The notes beneath the pieces were generated by a model, which was not told the origin of the DNA, did no database searches, and saw nothing but the letters and a program-made list of their open reading frames with translations. Positions 23,600 through 33,309 of a DNA stretch of 64,000 nt are shown in pieces. A program made the position numbers and the translations under genes. The first letter of the stretch is position 1. The number at the start of each line of letters is the position of its first letter. This DNA comes from Adiantum capillus-veneris (taxonomy: Eukaryota; Streptophyta; Polypodiopsida; Polypodiales; Pteridaceae), in assembly GCA_014529385.2 (NCBI GenBank), contig CM043967.1, forward strand, positions 84,976,778-85,040,777, written 5' to 3'.

Positions 23600-24080
23600 C
23601 TTTAAGTGCCACGGGGTCCCAACCATGGGATCAATGGCTCTTGTGCAAAATCAAAGGCGTGCGTAGATCTCGGTTGTCGGCGGGTAAAAATTAAACTCGG
23701 AATCTCGAGTTTAGTTTTTATGGTGGGACCACAAAAACTAAACTCAGGATCTCGAGTTTAGTTTTTATGTCGAGATCCCGAGTTTACCTTCAAATAGATG
23801 TGAAACCACATCTATTTCAACGAGGCGCCCGCGGGCATGTTGGTCAAGGCGTGTGTCCCTCAAGCTGATGGTGAGGGTTCAAAACCTCGTTGGGGAAGCA
23901 AGGTGTCCCAAGATTAGATCTCTACAGGCCCACGTGGTTGACCTCTCGGGATTAGTTTTTCGAATTCTAAACTCGGGATCCCGAGTTTAGATTTAATCGA
24001 TCAACGGTTTAGATCGATCGCCATCCCGCCTTCAATTGGGACCATTGATCCCATGCTTTGGGACCCCGTGGCACTTAAAG
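23600..24080. mobile_element. Inverted-repeat element with internal palindromes
   Basis: The ends are inverted repeats of about 38 bases: CTTTAAGTGCCACGGGGTCC, then (a)CATGGGATCAATGG at 23600-23637, and its complement at 24040-24080. Inside are several near-palindromes of the type CTAAACTCGGGATCCCGAGT (23683-23785, 23966-23992). A tRNA-like patch lies at 23838-23890. No open frame is present. The boundaries and superfamily are not established. Confidence 0.5.
23838..23890 (+). other. tRNA-like patch (A-box/B-box-like)
   Basis: TGTTGGTCAAGGCG resembles a tRNA-Leu/Ser A-box, and GGTTCAAAACC, about 36 bases later, resembles a B-box. No acceptor stem folds convincingly, so it is at most a tRNA-derived fragment. 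Confidence 0.25.
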
Positions 24081-24205
24081 GGGAGGGAGGGCGATGATCG
24101 GTGAGGCACGTATGATTTGGGATGTCCGATTGTCACGCAAAGGGGGGACAAGTTTTCATACATGCGGCCTTATACACTTTGCAACAACACGCGCTAGCTA
24201 GCGTG

Positions 24206-24422
24206 CAGTGTTCGGGAAAAATGTGTCTCAGCTTAATATCGTGCCGTTTTCAATTTCAAAAATGCCAGTTGAGGGCAAGGGAAAAGAGAGAAATTCCGCC
24301 CCAAACTAGAGTAAAATAGTGTAAAAACTCGAAAAAATAAACTAATTTTTAAAAATTTCCTCAGGGCAAATTAAAGGAAAGGAATTTTGTATGTTTGGAA
24401 AAATGATTTTTCCCGAACACTA
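24206..24422 (+). mobile_element. hAT-like MITE, copy 1 (complete)
   Basis: 217 bp, with inverted ends CAGTGTTCGGGAAAAAT and ATTTTTCCCGAACACTA, flanked by the 8-bp direct repeat CTAGCGTG (24198-24205 and 24423-24430). An 8-bp duplication with CA-starting inverted ends is typical of hAT transposons. It has no coding capacity, so it is non-autonomous. Confidence 0.8.
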
Positions 24423-24646
24423 CTAGCGTGGATAGGGCCCAGATCTATGGAGGAGGAGGTCAGGGGTACAACCAACAGCTGCAACACAAGGGAACCCTAA
24501 TTTTTTTGCTCGTTGAAATTTGGTCAACAACAGATTAAAGCTCTGTCGTGATCCCTTTCACTTTGAGCATGTCATAAATGGCCGAGGCTGCACAAGGTAT
24601 GTCCCTAAAAACTTAAAAGCCCTTACAATGTAAAGTACATATGCAA

Positions 24647-24834
24647 CAATGTTCAAGAAAAATGTGTCTCAACTTAATATCACGTCGTTTTCAATTTCCA
24701 AAATGCCGGTTGAGAGCAAGGTGAAAAGGAGAAATTCCGCCCCAAAATAGAGAAAAATAGTGCAAGAACCCACAAAAACAGCGTAGTTTTTTAAAATTTC
24801 CTCTTGGCAAATTCAAGGAAAGGAATGTTGTATG
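24647..24834 (+). mobile_element. hAT-like MITE, copy 2 (3' end missing)
   Basis: Starts CAATGTTCAAGAAAAATGTG and follows the family consensus to 'aggaatgttgtatg', where the last 30 bases including the right inverted end are missing. It is nevertheless flanked by the 8-bp repeat ATATGCAA (24639-24646 and 24835-24842). Confidence 0.65.
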
Positions 24835-25061
24835 ATATGCAAGCTCTATTGTCGACCAATGTACCATTAATAACTGTTCGACGAACTTTATGTTTTTGGA
24901 CCAGTAACAAAAAGGATAGTACTATAAATTTGTCCTTTCGTGACAAAATGTGAAGGACTTTTAAGTTTTCTCCTGATAGTACTATAAATTTGTCCTTTTT
25001 CGTGACAAAATGTGAAGGACTTTTGAGTTTTCTTAAAGGCAAGCTTGATATCTACCCTAGC

Positions 25062-25278
25062 CAATGTTCAGGAAAAACGTGTCTCAGCTTAATATCGTGC
25101 CGTTTTCAATTTCAAAAATGTCGGTTGAGAGCAAGGGGAAAAGGAGAAATTTTGTCTCAAAATAGAGAAAAATAATGTAAAAACTTGAAAAATAAATTTA
25201 ATTTTCTAAAATTTCCTCGTGCCAATTTCAAGAAAAAGAATTTTAAACGTTTGGAAAAATGATTTTTCCCGCACACTG
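25062..25278 (+). mobile_element. hAT-like MITE, copy 3 (complete)
   Basis: 217 bp, CAATGTTCAGGAAAAACGTG … ATTTTTCCCGCACACTG, flanked by the 8-bp repeat ACCCTAGC (25054-25061 and 25279-25286). Confidence 0.8.
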
Positions 25279-25351
25279 ACCCTAGCATATGAAGAGTACA
25301 TTGCCCTTTGGTTTTATGAACCTCACATTGAAACTATAACTATGTGAGACA

Positions 25352-25566
25352 CACTATTCGGGAAAAATCATTTTTCCAAACATACAAAATTCCTTTCCTT
25401 GAATTTGCCTTGGGGAAATTTTACTAAATTAGGTTACTTTTTCAATTTTTTACATTGTTTTTCTATATTAGGGCAGAATTTCTCCTTTTCCCCTTGCCCT
25501 CAACCAGAATTTTTGAAATTGAAAACGGCACGACATTAACTTGAGACACATTTTTCCCGAACAATG
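25352..25566 (-). mobile_element. hAT-like MITE, copy 4 (inverted)
   Basis: Same family in reverse orientation; both inverted ends are present (TTCGGGAAAAATCATTTTTC … TTTTTCCCGAACAATG). No matching 8-bp flanks were found. Confidence 0.7.
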
Positions 25567-25627
25567 GGTTTATTAATGGAAATCTATTTATCCACATGCG
25601 ACTTTCATTGCTATGGTGGAAAAAAAG

Positions 25628-25711
25628 GGAGCTAAGTAAAGAAATCAAAGCTCCTTGATGTCAAGTAGAATGGTTGTGTGCTATTCATATATTTACATTT
25701 GAGATACCTTG

Positions 25712-25777
<66 letters not shown>

Positions 25778-25864
25778 AACAAAGAGAGAGCTTAGTAAAG
25801 CAATGAAATCTCGTTGTTGTTGAGTGCAATGGGTGATGTGGTATTCAAATATTTACATTTGAGC

Positions 25865-25921
<57 letters not shown>

Positions 25922-26005
25922 TGCGCACAAAAAGAGAGGTAATTAAAGCAGTAGAAGCTCCTTTCTCTTGAGTGCGGTGGTGTGTTATTGGGAGAGTTAC
26001 ATTTG

Positions 26006-26050
<45 letters not shown>

Positions 26051-26070
26051 GCACACACACACACACACTC
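25628..26070. repeat. Three tandem ~150-bp units with CT/CA microsatellites
   Basis: Each unit has the order 'taaag(a/c)aat(g)aa.ctc', 'gag(t)gcaatgg', 'ttacatttgagct', then (CT)n (25713-25758, 25869-25900, 26010-26048) and (CA)n. The units differ in microsatellite length and have scattered substitutions. Confidence 0.85.
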
Positions 26071-27600
26071 TTCCGGATATCTTCCCATACTTTCAATAGA
26101 ACTTTGATTCATTAGATTAAAATAAATTCAATAAAATAATTGATTGAATAATCACAATATACAGAGAACATCATAAACAAGAATTATCAAAACACAAGAC
26201 ACCATATTGGGTACCGACCACCTCCCTCAATCAATATGATTGAGTATTTGCCTTTTTCCCCTTTATTCATCTCATAAAGCATGAATTACAATAAAATAAA
26301 TATATGAAAGATAAGAAAGGTGAGCTACGCAATCAAGAGAGTGTACCCCATGATTAAGAGATAAATTTAGCATAAAAGGGGGGCAAAATTTTATCTTCTC
26401 TAGCTTTTCAGTATTGAAGATTCCAATGGCTTCATTGGCTTTGAAAGAAGGATAAAACAATAGGTCACTTGGTCATAATACTTTCGGAGCACTCGTCTTC
26501 CTCGTGAAGGGTCAAGAAGATGATTCTTGCTAAAAACGGTGCACGCAAAGACGTGATTTCGACTCCTCTTTCTCTCTTCATCCTTGCATGCATGCAACCA
26601 AAATAGAAGTGATTGCTTTTTACTTAAACTCTCAAGATAGTAGGTAAAGGGGATTTCTATTTATATTGCTTATTTTAAATGGTTTTTAAAGAATAAAACA
26701 TAAGAAAAAATGATAAATTATCCAAAATTAGTAATAGTGATCATAGTCCTCCCCAATAGCCAAGCAACTACCATCAATTGCAAAAAATAGAGAAAACAAA
26801 GAATGTTAAAAATTTGTGTGGAACAAGATAGATCTCCACACAATATATGTTCAATCAAGTAAAGTACTTAGAGGGAACTTCCCATTGCTTATCATAATAT
26901 CCTGAAAAGAGGAAACCAAAAAGGCAAGTGCAATCCACATATCAAAATATTATCTACAAAAAATGAAAGAGATCTTTGTTAGCGAGCCCTTTAACAAAAA
27001 TTAAGAGCATGACAATGATAAAATGTAATCACCTTAAATTTACATTGATCAAAGGACAAAACCTCAGTCAAGTATTGTTTTAAATGATGTGCTAAATAGC
27101 TATCAAAGTGCGAACTTCAAGGTAACTTAGACTGCAAAGATCACACTAGTACTCCTTCTCAACTACATAATCTCTTACATATGCAAGTTAAGATTAGTGA
27201 TGATACTTTTAAGTTATTACATGATGGTAGAGGCATACATTATCTCATTTCTACACATCATACACAAAAGTCAAAATTTCATATGACTCACACAAATTAT
27301 ATAGTAAAAGCAGCTTCCTAAGGGACCAAATTAAATTGTGTGTTGATGGGAAAAGATTTGAAATACCAATTGGGAGACTTCATTGAATCATGAGATTTTT
27401 TGATACCACCATTGTAAAACACAGACATTAGGAAGTGAATGGGGTTTAGGAGGGCCTCTTTATTTGGCAGTTTAAGGGAATGCTTAAAGCTTAAGCCAAA
27501 GTTTGACCAAGCCTAAAAGAGAGGGCAAAAAGGTCTATGCTGAGATTTTTTTAAAAACCATTTTCATATTTTGAATTTGAAAATAGTTTATTTAGTAATC
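26071..27600. other. AT-rich stretch without recognised features
   Basis: Long AT-rich sequence with only short chance frames. No gene, RNA or repeat is supported. Confidence 0.45.
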
Positions 27601-28990
27601 CAAAAGAGAGGTGGGTAAATGAATTTTAAAATGTCCTTTTCCCACCCCTCTTCTCTCTCTAAACCTAAACCTAAACCTACGCGACCCCTCCTGTCTCCCC
27701 TTGGGCGAGGGCAGCCCTGTGGGGGGGCGTTAACTCTCAGCCCCGCCCTGCCCGAGCCAAAGCCCCGCAGCCCTGCCGTAGCCAGTCGACACAGCCTGCA
27801 GACAACGCTGCCAGTCGACACTCATTTCCTACTTGTTTTCTTGCTACCCGACAGTGAGTGGCTGCTTCTCAGCTCGGCCTTGTCCTGTGGCCATCTGTGC
27901 TCGGCCCTCCCGTGGCCTTTTGTGCTCGGCCCCAGCAAAACCCGTGCCGACCTGCTGACCCATCTATACAGAGCTTTGAGCAAGGCTTAATTTCCTCTAT
28001 TTTCAAATCAAACTAAGCCCTCAATCCCGCCCACCACACTCTCAGATCGACAGAGTTGCCAACTAGACAAGGTATCACTAGCACCGATGTCATCATTTGA
28101 CACTCCCACTGCACGCAAGAGTTTTCTTGCAGTGGCTGCAGCACCAAGGAAGGACCCTGCCGCCCGCTAAGAAGCAAGGTTCACAGCCCTCGAGGCTCGG
28201 ATTCAAGAACTCATTGGGGAAAATGAGAAACTTAAAGAACGGCTACGCAAGCTCGAAGACACAAAGGAGGCAGAGAGCCAAGCTCTACTTGCAAAAACAC
28301 AAGAGGCTCAAACCTCACTCACCAAGACTGTCATGGAAACAATACAAAAAGAATCACACGAAGCAACACATAAGAAGATCGACAGCAAGATACAGGCAGC
28401 CATACATGAATGCCGACTACAAGAATCGCTCGGCCTCAAGGTCAGGATTGGGGGGCTCCACTCACCGTGGTGCACCATCGAGGACACCCTCGAGGAGGCA
28501 ATCTCCAAGCTAAATGACATTCTTCAACCTGTCTACATCAAGCCCGAAACTATTTCATGGATCAACGACACACATAGGCATGTGCCACCCGAACATTGCA
28601 TACTCACCTTTAAGGACAAAGATGAGCGTATGAAGCTGTTATGCCAATCTCGACTTCTCAAGGGAAAAAAGCTTTGGATTACTGAAGAATTGACCACGAA
28701 TCAACTCAAGAGTAAAGCAAGTGAGCTCAAGAAGATGCATGAGGCACGTAAACAAGGCAAATGGGCAGTCTACCGAAATGGCAAAGCGATCATCCAGGAA
28801 TTTTGAAATCCTAAGCCGGCTATCCCCTCAGTTGAACCCCCTTAGGTTTTGTTCTCTCTTTTATTTACTTTACCCTCTTGATGGACCCTCAGTCCTTAAC
28901 TGATATGTATCACACCCCTCTCCAAGAAGAAATTGTTGTAGTGCTCCTTTTTGGTCCCATTGGTCATATATGACCTCCGTGGACGATAAT
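27600..28990 (+). mobile_element. LINE 5' part (leader, ORF1, start of ORF2)
   Basis: A GC-rich leader (27660-28080) precedes an ORF1-like frame. After its stop, a short stretch resembling an ORF2 start (MDPQSLTDMYHTPLQEE, from 28880) runs for about 30 codons before decaying. No reverse transcriptase follows, so only the 5' part is left. It differs from the zinc-knuckle ORF1 of the LINE at 54926-58625 and so represents another LINE lineage. Confidence 0.5.
28087..28806 (+). pseudogene. LINE ORF1-like coiled-coil protein, one stop
   Basis: The frame runs from an ATG at 28087 to TGA at 28804-28806 (240 codons including the terminator), with a single in-frame TAA at 28168-28170 that leaves about 211 codons open after it. 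Residues about 29-110 form a charged coiled coil (LEARIQELIGENEKLKERL and KLEDTKEAESQALLAKTQEA). The C-terminal half (VYIKPETISWIN, CILTFKDKDERMKLLCQS, LLKGKKLWITEELTTNQLKS) has the layout of the RRM plus C-terminal domain of LINE ORF1 RNA chaperones, ending in a Lys/Arg-rich tail. It would coat LINE RNA. A domesticated cellular gene is possible, but the stop and the ORF2-like sequence behind it favour a LINE remnant. Confidence 0.55.
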
Positions 28991-29296
28991 TCAATCTATC
29001 TATCTAACATATAAAACACTCTCTCTCACTTAGAACTCATTAAAGGAGGCACTTTTTTAACCCCCTTCTGCCAGAAAAGCATATTTTTCACATTCTCTCA
29101 CTACATTCTCTCTCTCTAAAATGTGAGCCAACTCTCTCTCTCTCTTTCTTTCCCCCCTTTTCTCTCATGTCACTTCCTCTTCCAATCATTAAGGAACATT
29201 CTTGGCTGCCTCTTTCTGAAAAAGTACAGATCCTCCAAGGTTACAGATATGTCCTCTCTCCCACTCTCTCTTCCTTTATTGTCTTTCTATCCCCCA

Positions 29297-29329
<33 letters not shown>

Positions 29330-29650
29330 ATGCTTCTCCCACTCCAGCTCCAGCTGAGTGCAATGGAAAACTCCATTACCTCTGTGTGCAGCAGCATTTC
29401 TCTCTCTATAGTCATGATCAACAATTCGAATTCAAAGGAGATTGATCTGCACTCCCTCTCTTCGTCCCTCCACAACATAATCCTTTTCTCTTATCTCTGA
29501 GTACTCTCCACTTCTTTCCTCCATAGCCACGTTCACCTGCTTGTAGCAATCACCATTACACATTTTCACTAATTTGCTTGATTAACTAACATAAATGTCA
29601 TTCGATTCCCTACCACTGCAAGACATTACTAACAAGTCAAAACGATATTA
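28991..29650. other. CT-rich low-complexity stretch
   Basis: Repeated short CT runs (29102-29145, 29296-29330) in pyrimidine-rich DNA. The open frames here are low-complexity artefacts. Confidence 0.6.
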
Positions 29651-29654
29651 ATTA

Positions 29655-32600
29655 AACGTTGATTTAGAGCAGGAGTACGCTATTGTGCGACTTGGCACAT
29701 CTAATCCCAATGTTGGAGACTAGCTACGGAACCATGGATGCAAGGCAATCAACTTATGGGTTGATGACCATATTTACCCTGGCGATCCAATGACCAATGC
29801 ATCATCGCCTTTCCGTAATGTCACTGAGCTATTGCGTTTTATTGGAATGGGAGAGAAGGACTGTTTGGCTATTGCTGGAGATTACATTCAGCTCTTGTCA
29901 ATGAAAGGGAAGCAAGAAAACATTTATGTGCTGCCTATTCATCATTGCAAGAGAAGTACGTGAAAGACATTCAGCAAGTCAGAGAGGAATCCAACGAGAA
30001 GACGGAGTAGCTAAATGACGAGATGTCAAAGCTTATTAAAAAGGCAGAGCATCAAAAAATGGAGCAAGAGCGTCGTCTAGACAATTATGTTCAGCTAGAG
30101 CACACTGTACATAATATGCGTCGACAAATCAATCATCTCACACAGATTCCATTGGGCTATCACATTCGCAAGCGCAAGAGACATGCGATGTCTGTGATAT
30201 CTTCAAGCGCTGGATCTCGAAAGAAACATATCCATCAAACTCGATAGGAATACAAATGCAAGCTTCTAATTTCATACATTTTATACAGGTAGCTGTAATA
30301 TTATTTCAATATACAGGATCTTGGCTGTCGATTCCGATGTTGAAACGACTGGACATACTCTGCTGCAGTATATCATCAAACCAAAGGAGTTGGTGGAGCT
30401 ATTGGATGATCCATCCAATGCTGGCATTGTTAAAGTTTTGGGCCATAAGTATTTCAGTGAGCTAAAGAGCATTTCACCTCAGGAGATGATGGAGGTGTGT
30501 GATAGCGCAGGAATAATTTTCAAGGTCTACGAAGCTTTGTATACTAGACTTGTCACACTAGGTCACAGAGCAAAAGGTTTATTTAGGTTGATGCCAACGC
30601 CTTACAGTGTTAGCGTTGCAAAAAGGTGCACCAATAATGACGTTGCAAGCTTGTTGGGTGTATTTCAATATGTGGAGGATGCCCTACCATTAGAAGAGAA
30701 CAAATCCTTTTGTTACAACGAGTTCAATAATGTCTATGTTGACTTGTTGAAGCTCCAGGAGTCAATGATCAGATTTTATGGGCTGAAACAAGAAGAGCGT
30801 GATGGCAAAGTTATATTTGTGATGAATCTTGATAAGTGTCAAATTGTCAAAGGTCAACGGCTCAAAAGGGTAAGTGTAACGCTTATGAACAGAGCCTTGG
30901 TGGGCGTCAATGTTGAGCTAAATGCCAGCAAAAAGGAAAACACCTGTTTAGGTCTCGAGGGATTCATTATGGAAAACTTATCGCACCACGTATGGTGCAG
31001 GGGAGGGGTTTTTTTTTACAAGTTACATAAGTGTATAAGTTAGGGACAGACCCCCAATGATTTATTCCCCAAGCTTAAAATAAGGGAGGGGGTATCATAT
31101 TTATGGGAGGAAGGGATACCTAACCCGGGTTGATTACTTGTAACGATTGGTCATCGATGTGCATTAGAATTAGAGTGGATTTAGGGGATCAAATTTTTCT
31201 TCAAGCCGGTCACAGATAAGGCTGATTTGGAGCACGTCAAGGGTTGATTTACACCAACTTTGGATGGGTCAGAATTGAATGAGTAGCCAAAGTGAAAGCT
31301 TATCGGGCACATAGTTTGAAATTCAAACTATGACACATTGTGAGGGTACATCTAGTTATCAATAGAAGTGGTTCCTTAGTACATTGCCAGTCACTATGCT
31401 ACACTTCTCTTTGACTAGTTTTACTCAGTTAGATCATGTGAGACCTAAATTTTATATGTAAGATAGGAGTATGATAGTTTTCTTCATTGTATGGTATAAG
31501 CATAGAAAGGGGGGTCATATTCCCTAATATGAGTCGTATATAGGGGTTTTATCAAAGTTCTTCGCTCTGTGGCGGCCTGTTTTATATATAGAGTGAATCC
31601 CCCGGGGTTAAGGTGTTCAGTCCGAGAAGAATATTTGGTGGTTGGGAGCTTTTCATCTCCCACATGAGACACATGAGTCCCTCAAATGGTATTTTAACCA
31701 CACCCCAATCATTGACGTCATTCAGAAACAACAAGAAGGACAACGATTTCAACAACAAGAAGGACAACGATTTCAAGTTTCAAGTCCGGGTACATTCCAA
31801 GTGGAGTGGCATTTGGCAAGAGACTTGAAAACTCTCAAGTATATGGTATGATGCAAGCAAGGTGCAATGACCCTATTTCCATGCATTTATTGCTGCCACA
31901 GTAAAGTCTCATTAGGAATTGAGGGCAAGGGTAAGGATAAGGATGGCACAGCTATAGTCAACTCTGCGAAAGATAAGGGTAAGGGTGGCAAAGCTGCAGT
32001 CAATTCTGCGAAAGGTGTGACCACTACACAAACAGTGGGTAAAGCACTACAACAATGGTTTCAAGGTATCCTCAGTTGTAACCAAAGTGTACCCCCTAAT
32101 CGAGACATGGACAATCCAAATCGGGTCCTATTCTACCGATTCCTCTGATAAATGTGCATGTGTGCACTCTTCATGCCCGTCTACAAATTCTTGGCAAGTT
32201 GCTTATGCTACATATTAATTATGCTTATGGAGCCTACAGAAAGAAGGGAATCAGAGAACTCAAATCTATTCTATCAAGCGTTGGCATGCATGGGGGTGCA
32301 GTAGAGTTATCAAAGGACAAGAAGGCATCCGGAAGTACACAGGATCGTCCTATTCTATCAAGCGTTGGCATGCATGGGGGTGCAGTAGAGTTATCAAAGG
32401 ACAAGAAGGCATCCGGAAGTACACAGGATCGTCCTATTCTATCAAGCGTTGGCATGCATGGGGGTGCAGTAGAGTTATCAAAGGACAAGAAGGCATCCGG
32501 AAGTACACAGGATCGTCCTAATAAAATATGTATGGGTGGTAGTAAAGCTAGGCATATGCTTTCAGACTATTCTGACTCCCAAAGTCCCAATGAGTTTCAA

Positions 32601-32830
32601 TTGTGGAAAAAGGTGTGTGACATTACCACTTATACAGAGGTAACGAAGCAGCCCTAGGAATTAAGCGTGCTCGTGTGAGGCAGTCTATAGATGATATTTT
32701 TCGTTTGCTTGAAAAGGAAAATCTAACTTCTGTTGAGATATCTACCTTATAGTTTGTAATCAATAGTTTCACAGCGCAAATGGTGGATGCATGGAGGGAG
32801 ACGCACATAACACATTACATGGTGGGCTGA
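29655..32830 (+). pseudogene. Decayed transposase-like gene of unnamed family
   Basis: A chain of coding segments on + appears to form one gene: 29660-29970 (EYAIVRLGTSNPNVGD, HGCKAINLWVDDHIYPGDPM, RNVTELLRFIGMGEKDCLAI); 29960-30247, a coiled coil (EQERRLDNYVQLEHTVHNMR); 30318-30960 (LLQYIIKPKELVELLDDPSN, YGLKQEERDGKVIFVMNLDK, RLKRVSVTLMNRAL); 31640-31850 (HLPHETHESLKWYF, then VEWHLARDLKTLKYM); 31855-32150 (FPCIYCCHSK and a Lys/Gly-rich linker); 32150-32657 (VHVCTLHARLQILGKLLMLH); 32650-32760 (RVRQSIDDIFRLLEKENLTS). The order D-rich 'NLDKCQIVKG', 'GD/RDLKTL', CxxC and 'CTLHA…I' parallels uncharacterised eukaryotic proteins that I recall as transposase-like; that comparison is from memory. Stops (29715, 30008) and frameshifts show decay. 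Introns may lie near 30247-30318 and 30960-31640. Confidence 0.4.
32267..32518 (+). repeat. 84-bp tandem repeat, three copies
   Basis: Three consecutive units that look identical (starts 32267, 32351, 32435). The period is a multiple of three, so the 28-residue peptide unit (ILSSVGMHGGAVELSKDKKA, then SGSTQDRP) is repeated in frame inside the transposase-like gene. Confidence 0.95.
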
Positions 32831-33309
32831 ACACTTTCTCTTGCAGTAAAAAAACATCAGTGTTTGAACTAAAGTTTTATATTTTTGCAGCATATTCTTT
32901 TTTATCATACCTCATTTTTTCTTGACACATTCTGTTCATTGGGCATCTGGAGTAGCAAAGGAATGGAGCGCTCACACTATCAAGCAAAAGCAATGTATTT
33001 TAAAAATACAAGGCATGGAGGTGGGAGGAAAAAGAGAAATGCCCTACACGAAATGTTCAATTGGTTCCATAGAGTTTTAGCCGGGAGAGAAAGGAAGAAG
33101 ACTAGAGTGCAATGAACTTGAAATGAAGAATAGAGAAAGTGGTTAGCGTGAGGCAATCAAAATCCTATCATGCTTCTAGTGCAAAAGATCGACGGTGGTT
33201 GGCGACAAGGAGACGAAATGGTAGGCGTTGGGTGGAAAACCAATAAATTTCTAACACTAACCATTTCCATAGTAAGCATACATTGTAATCCCACGTGATT
33301 TGTTGACGC
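32831..33309. other. Unrecognised sequence
   Basis: Lies between the end of the transposase-like gene and the start of LINE-1. A Lys/Arg-rich open stretch at 32960-33115 has no recognised motif. Confidence 0.35.

Noticed and set aside
23838-23890. Functional tRNA gene
   Set aside because: The A and B boxes are imperfect and the acceptor and anticodon stems do not pair.
25628-26070. CRISPR-like array
   Set aside because: Only three long units with microsatellites and no short identical repeats with unique spacers; the genome is eukaryotic.
27658-27680. Telomere-like CCTAAA repeats
   Set aside because: Only three units, and the unit is CCTAAA rather than the plant CCCTAAA. It lies in a LINE leader, so it is taken as chance.
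30868-30874. GTAAGT as a 5' splice site inside the transposase-like gene
   Set aside because: The downstream peptide VSVTLMNRAL continues the frame and looks coding, so splicing there is doubtful.
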